A stretch of 64,000 nt of DNA, from positions 186,001-250,000 of the forward strand of contig NZ_JAFCKJ010000008.1 in the NCBI RefSeq assembly GCF_018130465.1, read 5' to 3'. Below, in pieces: positions 10,438 to 22,469 of this stretch (position 1 is the stretch's first letter; every line of letters begins with the position of its first letter). The stretch comes from Bradyrhizobium canariense. Lineage in GTDB: Bacteria > Pseudomonadota > Alphaproteobacteria > Rhizobiales > Xanthobacteraceae. The notes beneath the pieces were generated by a model. It worked only from the letters and a program-made list of their open reading frames with translations, ran no database searches and had not been told where the DNA came from. The position numbers and the translations under genes are program-made.

Positions 10438-11406
10438 TCACACCACATCATCCGGCGCCAGTGCGCAGCCGTTGTCCCGATGCGTCTCGATCTGAAGCGT
10501 GGTGTGACCGATGCGGAAGGAGGTCTTCAGCATCTGCGCGGTTTCCATCAGAAATGCGTCGCCGGCGCCGGTAGGCATGACGAGATGGCAGGTCAGCGCC
10601 GTCTCGGTGGTCGAGATCGGCCAGACGTGGAGATCGTGGATCGCGGACACGCCGGGCCGTTCCAGCAGGAGCACCCTGATCGCGGTGAGGTCGGTGCCCT
10701 TGGGCGCCGCCGCCATCGACATGTCGATGGAGCCGCGCAGCAGGCTGGTGGTGCTCCAGAGAATGGTGACGCAGATGACGAGGCTGGTGACGGGATCTAG
10801 CCAGAGCCAGCCGGTCCAGATGATCAGCGCCGCCGAGACCACGACGCCGAGCGAGACCGCGGCATCCGCGGCCATGTGCAGGTAAGCGCCCTCGATATTG
10901 ATGTCGTCCTTGCGGCCGCTGGCGAACAGCAATGCCGTAAAACCGTTGATGAGGATGCCGATGCCGGCGACCACCATCACGGTGATGCCCGCGACAGGCT
11001 CCGGTTCGCGCAGGCGCAAAAATGCTTCCCAGCCGATCGCACCGGTCGCGACCAGCAGGAACACCGCGTTCGCCAGCGCCGCCAGGATGGTGGAGGCGCG
11101 GAAACCATAGGTGAAGCGGCCGCTCGGCGCGCGCCGCGCTGCGATCGAGGCGCCCCAGGCAACGACCAGGCCGAGCACGTCGGAGAGGTTGTGGCCGGCG
11201 TCCGCGAGCAGGGCGGTGGAGTTGCCGATATAGCCATAGACCGCCTCGGCCACGACCAGCACGGTGTTGAGCGTGATGCCGATCGCGAACGCCTTGCCGA
11301 AACTGGCGGGCGCATGGGCATGCGCGTGGCCCCCCCCGTGCTCGTGGTCATGACCGTGGCCGGCATGGCCCTGGTGGTGATGATCGTGATGGTCGTGCCC
11401 GCCCAA
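10438..11406 (-). CDS. Cation diffusion facilitator (Zn/Co/Ni exporter) with His-rich N-terminus
   Basis: A 322-aa CDF transporter that exchanges protons for divalent metal (typically Zn, Co, Cd or Ni) across the inner membrane. The first 31 residues contain 14 histidines, a cytoplasmic metal-binding tail. Six membrane segments follow; HNLSD in TM2 and HMAAD in TM5 form the H-x3-D metal site. The C-terminal cytoplasmic domain contains HDLHVWPIS and a final THRDNGCAL segment typical of the DmeF/CzcD-type branch. It is two bases downstream of the RND pump gene on the same strand, so it is the last gene of the metal-export operon. The exact metal is not determined by sequence. Confidence 0.93.
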   Translation of the reverse strand: MGGHDHHDHHHQGHAGHGHDHEHGGGHAHAHAPASFGKAFAIGITLNTVLVVAEAVYGYIGNSTALLADAGHNLSDVLGLVVAWGASIAARRAPSGRFTYGFRASTILAALANAVFLLVATGAIGWEAFLRLREPEPVAGITVMVVAGIGILINGFTALLFASGRKDDINIEGAYLHMAADAAVSLGVVVSAALIIWTGWLWLDPVTSLVICVTILWSTTSLLRGSIDMSMAAAPKGTDLTAIRVLLLERPGVSAIHDLHVWPISTTETALTCHLVMPTGAGDAFLMETAQMLKTSFRIGHTTLQIETHRDNGCALAPDDVV

Positions 11407-11408
11407 AT

Positions 11409-15584
<4,176 letters not shown>

Positions 15585-15588
<4 letters not shown>

Positions 15589-16859
15589 CGTGCGCTCTCC
15601 CGCGCCAGCGTGAAGGGATTGCCGACGAGGCCTTCGATGGTCGCCACCCCCGCATGGAAATTCTGTAGCGCCTCCTGCTCGCGCAGCCGCGCCTGGGTGA
15701 CGCTCGCCTGGGCGTCGAGCACTTCGAGCAGGCTGAAGCGGCCCTGGCCGTAGCCTTGCGCGATTGCTTCCGAGGCTTCGGTGGCCTTGGGAATGGCGCT
15801 CTCGCGCAGCACCGCGAGCTCGCGCAGCGAGCCCTGGAGCGAATCGTAGGCGCGGCCGGCGACCACGATCAGCGTGTTGCGGTTGGCCTCGCGCTCGGCC
15901 TTGGTCTTGGCGAGGCTTTCCTGCGCCGAGAGGATATTGCCCTGGTTCTGGTCGAACACGGGGATCGGCACCGAGACAGTGAGGCGCGCCGCGTCGTCAT
16001 TGGTCTCGTTGAAATGGCGCCAGCCGGCGGCGATCCGCACGTCGGGATATGGCCTGAGCCGCGCCAGCAACAGCTCGGCATTGCGCTGGGCATAGATCGC
16101 GGTCCAGCGCACCAGCTGCGGGTTGGCATCGATCGCGGCGACGACCGACTGGAATGTCGGCGGCCGCCCCATGGTGTCGAGCCGTCCGGAGACCTCGCCG
16201 AATTTCGGTGCCGCGTCGCCCATCAAGACCGCGAGCTCGCGCCGGGCGCTGGCCAGCGTCGCCTTGAAGCGCTCGCGGTCGGCCTTCACCAGTGCGGACG
16301 CCACTTCCGCACGGCCGGTCTCGGCCGGCGAGGAGGCACCGGCCTCGACGCGGCGGCGCAAAAGCGGCGTCAGCCGGTCAATGGCGGTGATCTGCTCGTC
16401 GAGGATCTGGATGCGCCGCTGTGCGCCGAGCACGCTGAGGAAGGCGATTGCGGTCTCCGACAGCACCTCCAGCCTGACGGCCTTGCGCTGGATCGCGGCG
16501 ACCTCGATGCCGGCGACGCCCGCGGCAATCCGCGCGTCGCGCTTGCCGAACAGCTCGAAGGCCTGGCTGATCTGGAGCGTGGTCTCGGCCGATCGCGTGC
16601 CGCGATAGATGCCGGACCCCAACGAATTGTCCTGTTCGTAGGTCAGCTCCGGATTGAGAAGCGCACCCGCCTGGATGCGCTGGCCCGTGGCGATGCCGAC
16701 GTCGCGCTCCGCCGCGGTCAGCCGCGGGCTCGTGGCCAGCGCGCGCGAGAGCGCGCTCCGCATCGTCAGAGTCTGGGCGTGAGACGGCGCAAGCGCCAAT
16801 CCGGCAATCAGACACGCTGCCGCGCACGCCATGCGCGCGGCCATTCCCCTGCAAAACAT
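15585..16859 (-). CDS. czcC: Outer-membrane efflux channel, TolC/CzcC family
   Basis: A 424-aa protein with an N-terminal signal peptide ending near APSHAQ and two OEP repeats made of long coiled-coil helices and beta strands, as in TolC-like trimeric channels. Repeats are seen as LLNPELTYEQDNSLG and the later RIAAGWRHFNETNDDAARL sections, each followed by long amphipathic helices. As first of the pump genes it likely begins the coupled CBA set; a small His-rich gene precedes it. An alternative start 15 bases in has no spaced ribosome-binding site. Confidence 0.9.
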
Positions 16860-16916
16860 GAAACCGACCTGTGAAGGATGAACCTAATGGGCGCAGGGCG
16901 CGCCCGACCAATCCGT

Positions 16917-17279
16917 TCAGGCAATATGTTTGGGAGGCGGGGAGTCGGTCTCGGGGACAATGCCGGCGAGCCCGGGTGCGCGTTGCGGGCGCGATGCGGA
17001 CACGAGCCCGATCGATACGGCCGGTGGCGCCGGCTGCGCCACCGTCACCGAGAAGCAGCCATGGCAATGATGCCCGCCGATTGCCTTGTGGTCGTTGTGA
17101 TCCGCGGAGCCGTCAAGGACCACACTGATCTCCGAGCCGCCACCGGGCGTGGTGACGTCGATGTCGTGCAGGCCGTGCAGCGCTCCCGCGAGCAGATAGA
17201 CAACAGCGATCAGCACAGCCAGCAGCCCGCGCCAGTTGCGCGGCCGGCAAGTTCCTGAGGGCTGGCGGTTCGCGAGCAC
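16917..17279 (-). CDS. Small anchored or exported His-rich protein upstream of czcCBA
   Basis: About 120 aa if translation begins at GTG 17279; the frame is open to 17366 (TTG), but those extra residues look non-coding, so the start is uncertain and no ATG exists. A single hydrophobic segment (LLAVLIAVVYLLAGAL) is followed by a likely periplasmic part with a histidine/cysteine cluster, HNDHKAIGGHHCHGCF, which could bind metal. It lies 57 bases upstream of czcC on the same strand. Metal-efflux operons often start with such a small periplasmic metal-binding or sensing protein, and the cluster resembles DUF2946-type proteins loosely. Function is inferred from context only. Confidence 0.6.
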   Translation of the reverse strand: MLANRQPSGTCRPRNWRGLLAVLIAVVYLLAGALHGLHDIDVTTPGGGSEISVVLDGSADHNDHKAIGGHHCHGCFSVTVAQPAPPAVSIGLVSASRPQRAPGLAGIVPETDSPPPKHIA

Positions 17280-17419
17280 GACGTCACTCTGGTTGCGGTC
17301 TGCGTCCGGCCTAGCATGGGGGCGTGAACAGTGTCGACCCGCAACATTGTTACGTCCCTGGTGCAATTGCCGCAGCGATGGCGGAGACGCCAGCTCTTCT
17401 CATTGGCGCGTGATCAGGC

Positions 17420-17632
17420 TCAGCTGAGCATCGGCTGCCGCTCCGCGTGCCAGCTCCGGAAATCGCCGGTGTCGCCGGCTTCGACCGTGATGCCGGCGCA
17501 ACGGCCGGCTTCCATCGCCCGCTCCAGCCAGTTGATGGCTTCATCGATCCATTTGTCGTGCTGCTCGGGATCGGCGATCGCCTTTTCCCGGAATGCATCT
17601 GCCTGATGAAGGCACGCGGTTCTGCGATCCAC
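17420..17632 (-). CDS. Possible small hypothetical protein
   Basis: About 70 aa from a GTG at 17632; the frame stays open to 17803, but that extension has no protein-like composition. The part FREKAIADPEQHDKWIDEAINWLERA is a regular amphipathic helix of the type seen in short rhizobial conserved proteins of unknown function. There is no clear ribosome-binding site and no family assignment, so this is tentative and may be a remnant. Apart from this frame, 17280-17900 shows nothing I can name. Confidence 0.35.
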   Translation of the reverse strand: MDRRTACLHQADAFREKAIADPEQHDKWIDEAINWLERAMEAGRCAGITVEAGDTGDFRSWHAERQPMLS

Positions 17633-17900
17633 GCGGCTCTCCCGATCCGGAGGTCCCGCCCCGAGCGCATCCTTGATGATCGGAGAGCCGGCGTCGTTAA
17701 CATAAGACAGGGAGCGCGGCCCAAAACAGAGGCCCCAAGTCCAGTGTTGACCGGCTGGGGCCTCGTGCTCGCGAACTCCATTCTCGGGGCTCCGTGTACC
17801 CAACCCGGCTCCGGCAAGTTCGCTCCCGTCGGCAGCAAGAATTAGGAACCTTCGGCGTTCCCCCTCATTAGCGCGCAGGAGAAATTGAGGAGGACGGACT

Positions 17901-17975
17901 ATGAACGGACTGATTTATCTCGTCGGCTTGATTGTGGTGATCATGGCGGTCTTGTCATTGTTCGGCCTGCGTTGA
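17901..17975 (+). CDS. 24-aa single-pass membrane micropeptide
   Basis: ATG 17901 to TGA 17975 encodes MNGLIYLVGLIVVIMAVLSL plus FGLR, a single hydrophobic helix ending in arginine. A strong Shine-Dalgarno AGGAGG lies about eight bases upstream, much better than at many larger genes nearby. Near-identical micropeptides occur widely in Rhizobiales (recalled, not searched). It is 11 bases ahead of the next membrane-protein gene, so the two are probably co-transcribed. Its function is unknown; a role as a small regulator of a membrane complex is speculative. Confidence 0.75.
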   Translation: MNGLIYLVGLIVVIMAVLSLFGLR

Positions 17976-17986
17976 GAGAGCTGAAG

Positions 17987-18880
17987 ATGACCATCGAAGC
18001 TCTCGTGCAGGAAGAAGTCATTGAAAGTGGTCTGCCGGTCGCGGAAGACCGCTGGAGCATCCAATGGAGTTCTATCGTCGCAGGCGCATTCGCCGCCGCC
18101 GCGTTGGCCTTCATCCTGGTGAGCTTTGGCGTCGCTGTCGGGCTCGGCGTCAGCTCGACGTCGCCGACATGGCGCGACGCATCAGCGGCTTTGGCGCTTC
18201 TTTCGGGTTTGTATTTGATTTTGCAGGCGGTCGCCAGTTTTGGCTTCGGCGGCTATATCGCGGGCCGTACCACGCGTCGGGCGGCCTCAGTTTCGGCCGT
18301 CAATGACGATGGCGAGCGGCGGGACGGGCTCCATGGCCTGATGTCATGGGCGCTTGCCGTGCTGATGGGAGCCGCTCTGCTGACCATCCTTGGCGCGTCT
18401 GCGATCGACCGCTCGCCGATGCGGAGCTCGGCTGGCAGTGCGAGCTCCGCCGAGCCCACGCTGAGCTATGAGCTCGACAAGCTGTTCCGCGCGCCGCGGC
18501 GGGCTCCCAACACCGACATGCGGGAAGCCCGCGCCGAAGCCGGACGCATCCTCATGACGTCATCGAGCCACAGCGGCATCAGCAGCGACGATCGAACTTA
18601 TCTGGTGCAACAAGTCGCGGCGTTGACGGGAGCAGCAGCGCCCGACTCCGAGCGACGGGTCGATGCGGCGATCGCGGATTCGCGCACGGCGATCAATCGC
18701 GCGCGGCGCAATTCGATCATCGTGGCTTTTTCGGTCGCAGTCGCGACGCTGCTCGGCGCCGTTGTCGCTTGGGCTGCCGCCGTTGCCGGGGGGCGGCACC
18801 GCGACGGAGAGCCCTTGCCGAACTGGATGACGAGCTCGGATCAATTCCAGCGCAATCCCCGGGTGAGGCAGGTGCCTTAG
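17987..18880 (+). CDS. Multi-pass membrane protein of unknown function
   Basis: A 297-aa protein from ATG 17987; the frame is open to 17885, but that part overlaps the micropeptide gene out of frame. Hydrophobic segments lie around residues 25-50, 60-85 and 115-135 and near the C-terminus (IIVAFSVAVATLLGAVVAWAAAV), separated by a soluble loop of about 110 residues rich in Arg/Ala/Ser. Glycine-rich helices (FGFGGYIAGRTTRR) recall the membrane family sometimes labelled PhnA-like in rhizobial annotations, but that name carries no proven function. Co-transcription with the preceding micropeptide is likely. Confidence 0.8.
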   Translation: MTIEALVQEEVIESGLPVAEDRWSIQWSSIVAGAFAAAALAFILVSFGVAVGLGVSSTSPTWRDASAALALLSGLYLILQAVASFGFGGYIAGRTTRRAASVSAVNDDGERRDGLHGLMSWALAVLMGAALLTILGASAIDRSPMRSSAGSASSAEPTLSYELDKLFRAPRRAPNTDMREARAEAGRILMTSSSHSGISSDDRTYLVQQVAALTGAAAPDSERRVDAAIADSRTAINRARRNSIIVAFSVAVATLLGAVVAWAAAVAGGRHRDGEPLPNWMTSSDQFQRNPRVRQVP

Positions 18881-18893
18881 CCGGCAAACTCGT

Positions 18894-18913
18894 GGCCGGG
18901 CGCAAGCCCGGCC
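18894..18913. terminator. Hairpin between convergent genes
   Basis: GGCCGGGC and GCCCGGCC pair perfectly across a GCAA tetraloop, 13 bases after the membrane-protein stop and 19 before the end of pepT. There is no T run, so it is probably a Rho-assisted or bidirectional 3' end structure. Confidence 0.5.
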
Positions 18914-18932
18914 GGTGCCTCTCCGAAAGGCG

Positions 18933-20183
18933 CTAGGCCTTCTCCTCCCAGATCATGGCGAGGTGGACGATCGTCTGCACCGCCTTCTCCATGTCCTGCC
19001 GGCTGACCCATTCGAGCCGGGAGTGAAATGCGTGCTCGCCGGCGAAGATGTTGGGGCAGGGCAGGCCCATGAAGGACAGGCGGGAGCCGTCGGTGCCGCC
19101 GCGGATCGCGGTGCGGATCGGGCGCAGGCCGGCGCGGCGGATCGCTTCGATGGCGTATTCGAGAATGTGCGGGTGACGATCGATCACCTGCTTCATGTTG
19201 CGGTACTGCTCGCGCACCTCGAACTTGTAGGTCGAGCGCGGAAAATCCTTCATCACATCCTTGACGATGTTCTCGAGCAGGATCTCCTTCTCCTTCAGCC
19301 CTTCCTCGGTGAAGTCGCGCACGATGAAGGAGAGCGTCGCCTGCTCCAGCGCACCCTCGATGCCGATCGGATGCAGAAAGCCCTGCTTGCCTGACGTCGT
19401 CTCGGGCGAGCAGCCTTCCCTGGGCAGGCGCTCGACGATGGCGGCGGCGATCTTGATCGCGTGCTCCATCTTGCCCTTGGCATAACCAGGATGGGCGCTG
19501 ACGCCATTGATGGTGATGGTGGCGCCGTCCGCCGAGAAGGTCTCGTCCTCGACGCAGCCCGCGCTCTCGCCGTCCATGGTGTAGGCGAACTCGGCGCCCA
19601 GCTTGTTCAGGTCGACATTGTCGACGCCGCGGCCGATCTCCTCGTCCGGCGTGAACAGGATCTTGATGGTGCCGTGCTTCACGTCGGGATTGTTGATGAA
19701 GAAATGCGCGGCATCCATGATCTCGGCGACGCCGGCCTTGTTGTCGGCGCCGAGCAGCGTGGTGCCGTCGGTGGTGATGATGTCGTTGCCGATCTGGTTC
19801 TTCAGCGCCGGATGCTCGGCGAAGCGGATCACCTGGCTGGTGTCGCCTGAGAGGGTGATATCGCCGCCGCGATAGTTGTTGACCATCTTCGGCTTGACGT
19901 TCTTGCCCGAGCAGTCGGGCGAGGTGTCCATGTGCGAGCAGAAGCAGATCACCGGCACCTTCTTGGTCGTGTTCGCCGGGATCGTTCCATAGACGTAGCC
20001 GTAATCGTCGAGATGGGCGTCCTCAACGCCCATGTCCCTAAGCTCGGCGGCGAGCACGCGGCCGAGATCTTTCTGCTTCTCGGTGGACGGCGAGGCCGGG
20101 GATTCAGGATCGGACTGGGTGTCGATGGTGACGTAGCGCAGGAAGCGCTCGGTCACGGTGTGCGAAAAGGTGAGGGAGGACAT
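18933..20183 (-). CDS. pepT: Peptidase T (tripeptide aminopeptidase)
   Basis: A 416-aa cytoplasmic M20B dizinc aminopeptidase that removes the N-terminal residue from tripeptides. Metal ligands and catalytic residues are in place: His84 and Asp86 in CSHMDTSPD, Asp147 in LGADNKAG, the general base Glu at 181-182 in PDEEIGRG, then DGESAG and the late AGEHAFHSRLEW with its His. The sequence ISAHPG is represented as VSAHPGYAKGKM, as in family members. Length is the usual 405-420. It is a single-gene unit, convergent with the upstream membrane protein. Confidence 0.96.
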   Translation of the reverse strand: MSSLTFSHTVTERFLRYVTIDTQSDPESPASPSTEKQKDLGRVLAAELRDMGVEDAHLDDYGYVYGTIPANTTKKVPVICFCSHMDTSPDCSGKNVKPKMVNNYRGGDITLSGDTSQVIRFAEHPALKNQIGNDIITTDGTTLLGADNKAGVAEIMDAAHFFINNPDVKHGTIKILFTPDEEIGRGVDNVDLNKLGAEFAYTMDGESAGCVEDETFSADGATITINGVSAHPGYAKGKMEHAIKIAAAIVERLPREGCSPETTSGKQGFLHPIGIEGALEQATLSFIVRDFTEEGLKEKEILLENIVKDVMKDFPRSTYKFEVREQYRNMKQVIDRHPHILEYAIEAIRRAGLRPIRTAIRGGTDGSRLSFMGLPCPNIFAGEHAFHSRLEWVSRQDMEKAVQTIVHLAMIWEEKA

Positions 20184-20285
20184 TTCTGGTCAAACCGCCG
20201 GGTCAGGGGAGAGAGGCGGTATACCAGAAAAGCAGGGCGCGGTGAGGCCGGACGACGCTGATCAGGCTTAACGAAACGTGAGTGG

Positions 20286-20615
20286 TTAGATCGCCTCTTT
20301 CAGTTCCTTGACCGGGCGGAAGGCGACCTTCTTGCTGGCCTTGATGTGGATGGGCTCGCCGGTCGCGGGATTGCGGCCGGTGCGGGCGGCGCGCTTGCGG
20401 ACCTGGAGGATGCCAAGCCCGACGATGCGGACGCGGTCGCCCTTCTTCAGGTGCTTGGTGATCAGGTCGACCATGTCGGTCAGAACCGCTTCGGCGCGCT
20501 TTTTCGACAGATCCTGGCTCTCGGCGATGTCGGCGGCGAGGTGCTTGAGCGTGATGGTGGCAGGAGCGGCTGCCTTCTTCGCCGGATCCTTCTTCGCCGA
20601 ATCCTTTTTCGCCAT
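20286..20615 (-). CDS. hup: HU family DNA-binding protein with Lys/Ala-rich N-terminal extension
   Basis: A 109-aa histone-like nucleoid protein. The HU/IHF core (TLKHLAADIAE through GRNPATGEPIHI to the end) includes the conserved beta-arm segment GRNPATGE, which inserts Pro into the minor groove to bend DNA. The first 20 residues are KKDSAKKDPAKKAAAP, a lysine/alanine extension absent from the 90-aa E. coli protein and resembling eukaryotic H1-like tails; it should add non-specific DNA affinity. Rhizobial genomes place an HU gene downstream of lon, as here. It is divergent from tRNA-Asp. Confidence 0.94.
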   Translation of the reverse strand: MAKKDSAKKDPAKKAAAPATITLKHLAADIAESQDLSKKRAEAVLTDMVDLITKHLKKGDRVRIVGLGILQVRKRAARTGRNPATGEPIHIKASKKVAFRPVKELKEAI

Positions 20616-20791
20616 GTCTGGCCTCCTCGATTCTTGCCGGTGGTCGGGGAGACGGCCCCTGAACCCAGCAAGTTCCCGGAGGCGTAGACGATTCGGGACT
20701 GGACTGACTACGTCGGGCGGCGCGGCCGGGGGTCACATTCGTGCGCGCCCTCGACGGAAATCCGATCGTTGCGGCTGTGGACGCAACATCC

Positions 20792-20820
20792 TTGACTTCA
20801 ACAGGTCCGGCCTTTAAGTC
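20792..20820 (+). promoter_or_regulatory. Candidate promoter of tRNA-Asp
   Basis: TTGACT at 20792-20797 is a strong -35-like element; TAAGTC 17 bases on (20815-20820) is a weak -10, roughly 30 bases before the mature tRNA. Plausible by position. Confidence 0.35.
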
Positions 20821-20851
20821 CCCCCTCGTTCCGCAGACATTTGCGTGTCAC

Positions 20852-20928
<77 letters not shown>

Positions 20929-21119
20929 TTTTTGGCAATCCTTTCAGACCCTTACCTGAAAATTCTTAACTTGCTTCGATCCCCGGGTCCCGCCCGACCC
21001 AATTCCCGCATGCTTTTTGGTCTTCGACCTGCGCACCTCGCCCGCGCGACAGCCGCTCGAGTTGATCGCGCCGTTGATCACATGGTACCGCTCAATCCGG
21101 GATTGTTCGGATCGATTTC

Positions 21120-21953
21120 ATGCAGGCAGCCGATTTCAGCGCGACGTTGCAAAATTTGTTCGCGAAGGGCGTGCGCTACGGGACCGTCATCGATCTGGGC
21201 TGCGCCGATGGGCACTTCGTGCTCAACCATCTGTCGTGCCTCGAAGGTGCGGTGCCACTGAACGTCGACGCCAATCGGATCTATGAGGACTCCCTCAAGG
21301 CGATCAAGGAGGCGCTTGGCGGGCACTATCGCATTTGCGCGATCACCGACCACGAGGGCGAGATCGAGATCACCGAGTCGGTGCATCCTTACTGGTCATC
21401 GCTGCGCCCCGCAGGCGACGTCTACTGGTCGCGGGTCAACGACCTGATCACCAGCAAGGTGAAGGTGCCGGCGACAACGCTTGATGCGCTGGTCAAGGAG
21501 TTGTCGCTCAAGCCGCCGTTCCTGCTCAAGCTCGATGTGCAGGGCGCGGAAGAGGCCGCGCTGACGGGCGCACGCTACGTGCTCGAGAATTGCAGCGTGG
21601 TCGTCTGCGAGACCGACGTTGACGACTTCCAGGACATCAACGCGATGCTGGTCGATGCGGGTTTTTTTCTCTACGACCTGACGACGCTGCAGCGCCTGCG
21701 CGACGGAACGCTCGGCTGGTTCTACCCGGTCTATGTCAGCGGCAAGCTCGCCCATCTCAAGCCGCAGGCGTTCTGGGATGCCGGCGACAATGCTGCTGTG
21801 ATCGGCGTGCAGGAGACGCGCCGCAAGATGATCCTTGAGCAGAACAAGAAGGCCCTCAACCGGCTGCGTTATGGGCAGAGCAATGTCGGCCGCAATGATC
21901 CCTGTCCCTGCGGTTCGGGCGAGAAATTCAAGCACTGTTGCGGCAGCTATTGA
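21120..21953 (+). CDS. FkbM-family methyltransferase fused to a C-terminal SEC-C metal-binding motif
   Basis: A 277-aa protein. Residues 20-230 form a SAM-dependent FkbM methyltransferase: motif I VIDLGCADGHF around 23, NVDANRIYEDS as the acidic loop, and FLLKLDVQGAEEAALTG around 140, the hallmark of the family. FkbM enzymes mostly O-methylate sugars or polyketides. After a charged linker the protein ends in GRNDPCPCGSGEKFKHCCG, a SEC-C zinc-binding motif known from the C-terminus of SecA, where it contacts SecB and ribosomes. The fusion is unusual. No SEC partner or glycan genes are adjacent. The ATG at 21120 is the first usable start; a stop lies 45 bases upstream in frame. Confidence 0.87.
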   Translation: MQAADFSATLQNLFAKGVRYGTVIDLGCADGHFVLNHLSCLEGAVPLNVDANRIYEDSLKAIKEALGGHYRICAITDHEGEIEITESVHPYWSSLRPAGDVYWSRVNDLITSKVKVPATTLDALVKELSLKPPFLLKLDVQGAEEAALTGARYVLENCSVVVCETDVDDFQDINAMLVDAGFFLYDLTTLQRLRDGTLGWFYPVYVSGKLAHLKPQAFWDAGDNAAVIGVQETRRKMILEQNKKALNRLRYGQSNVGRNDPCPCGSGEKFKHCCGSY

Positions 21954-22070
21954 CCCGATTCATGTTGGCGCGCGCGATGTACCGATCTCTTTCGGGGAGA
22001 GAACGTCGAATTGCTGCCCTTTGCGCCTGCCGGGCGATTGATAGGACGTCCTTACCCGTCGCCTGAATCA

Positions 22071-22096
22071 AAAAGGCCGCCCGAAGGCGGCCGTTT
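22071..22096. terminator. Probable bidirectional terminator
   Basis: GGCCGCC and GGCGGCC pair across CGAA (22075-22092), flanked by AAAA on one side and GTTT on the other. It sits between the end of the plus-strand methyltransferase gene and the end of the minus-strand small protein gene, so it can serve both. Confidence 0.65.
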
Positions 22097-22122
22097 GGTG
22101 TCAAACCGGACCTTTTTCGTCC

Positions 22123-22326
22123 TCAGCGGATCTCTGACGTCCCGGCGCTGGTCACCACGACCGGCTTGCCGGCCTTGATCACGTGCGCGGACTGGGCGGT
22201 CTGGCTGTAATCGGCATTGCTGCGGGCTGCGATTCCGAAGGCGGCCACCGTGATGCCGGCCACCAGCGCCACCACAACGATCTTCAGGTGGGTCGCACGA
22301 TCAGCAGAGTGGATTGAGTGGTTCAT
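22123..22326 (-). CDS. Small membrane-anchored hypothetical protein
   Basis: A 67-aa protein starting at ATG 22326 (MNHSIHSADRATHLK), with one hydrophobic segment (IVVVALVAGITVAAFGIAA) near residues 16-34 and a short polar C-terminal part (QSAHVIKAGKPVVVTSAG) predicted outside the cytoplasm. The longer in-frame open frame upstream overlaps the neighbouring MFS gene out of frame and is not coding. Similar short proteins are common in Bradyrhizobium, with no known function. The start is preceded by a GAGG-like site (CGGGAGGCTCAG on the coding strand). Confidence 0.7.
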   Translation of the reverse strand: MNHSIHSADRATHLKIVVVALVAGITVAAFGIAARSNADYSQTAQSAHVIKAGKPVVVTSAGTSEIR

Positions 22327-22469
22327 CTGAGCCTCCCGACGGGCTTTGCCGCCGTCTATGGCTCTTGTTGTAAGGACCGTCTGTTTCCGGATGGTTTCGC
22401 GGGTTCCGCAAAATGGTTTCATCTCCCCGACCGGCGGGTTTCGCCGGGCGGAGGCGTCCCGAGCCGGCC

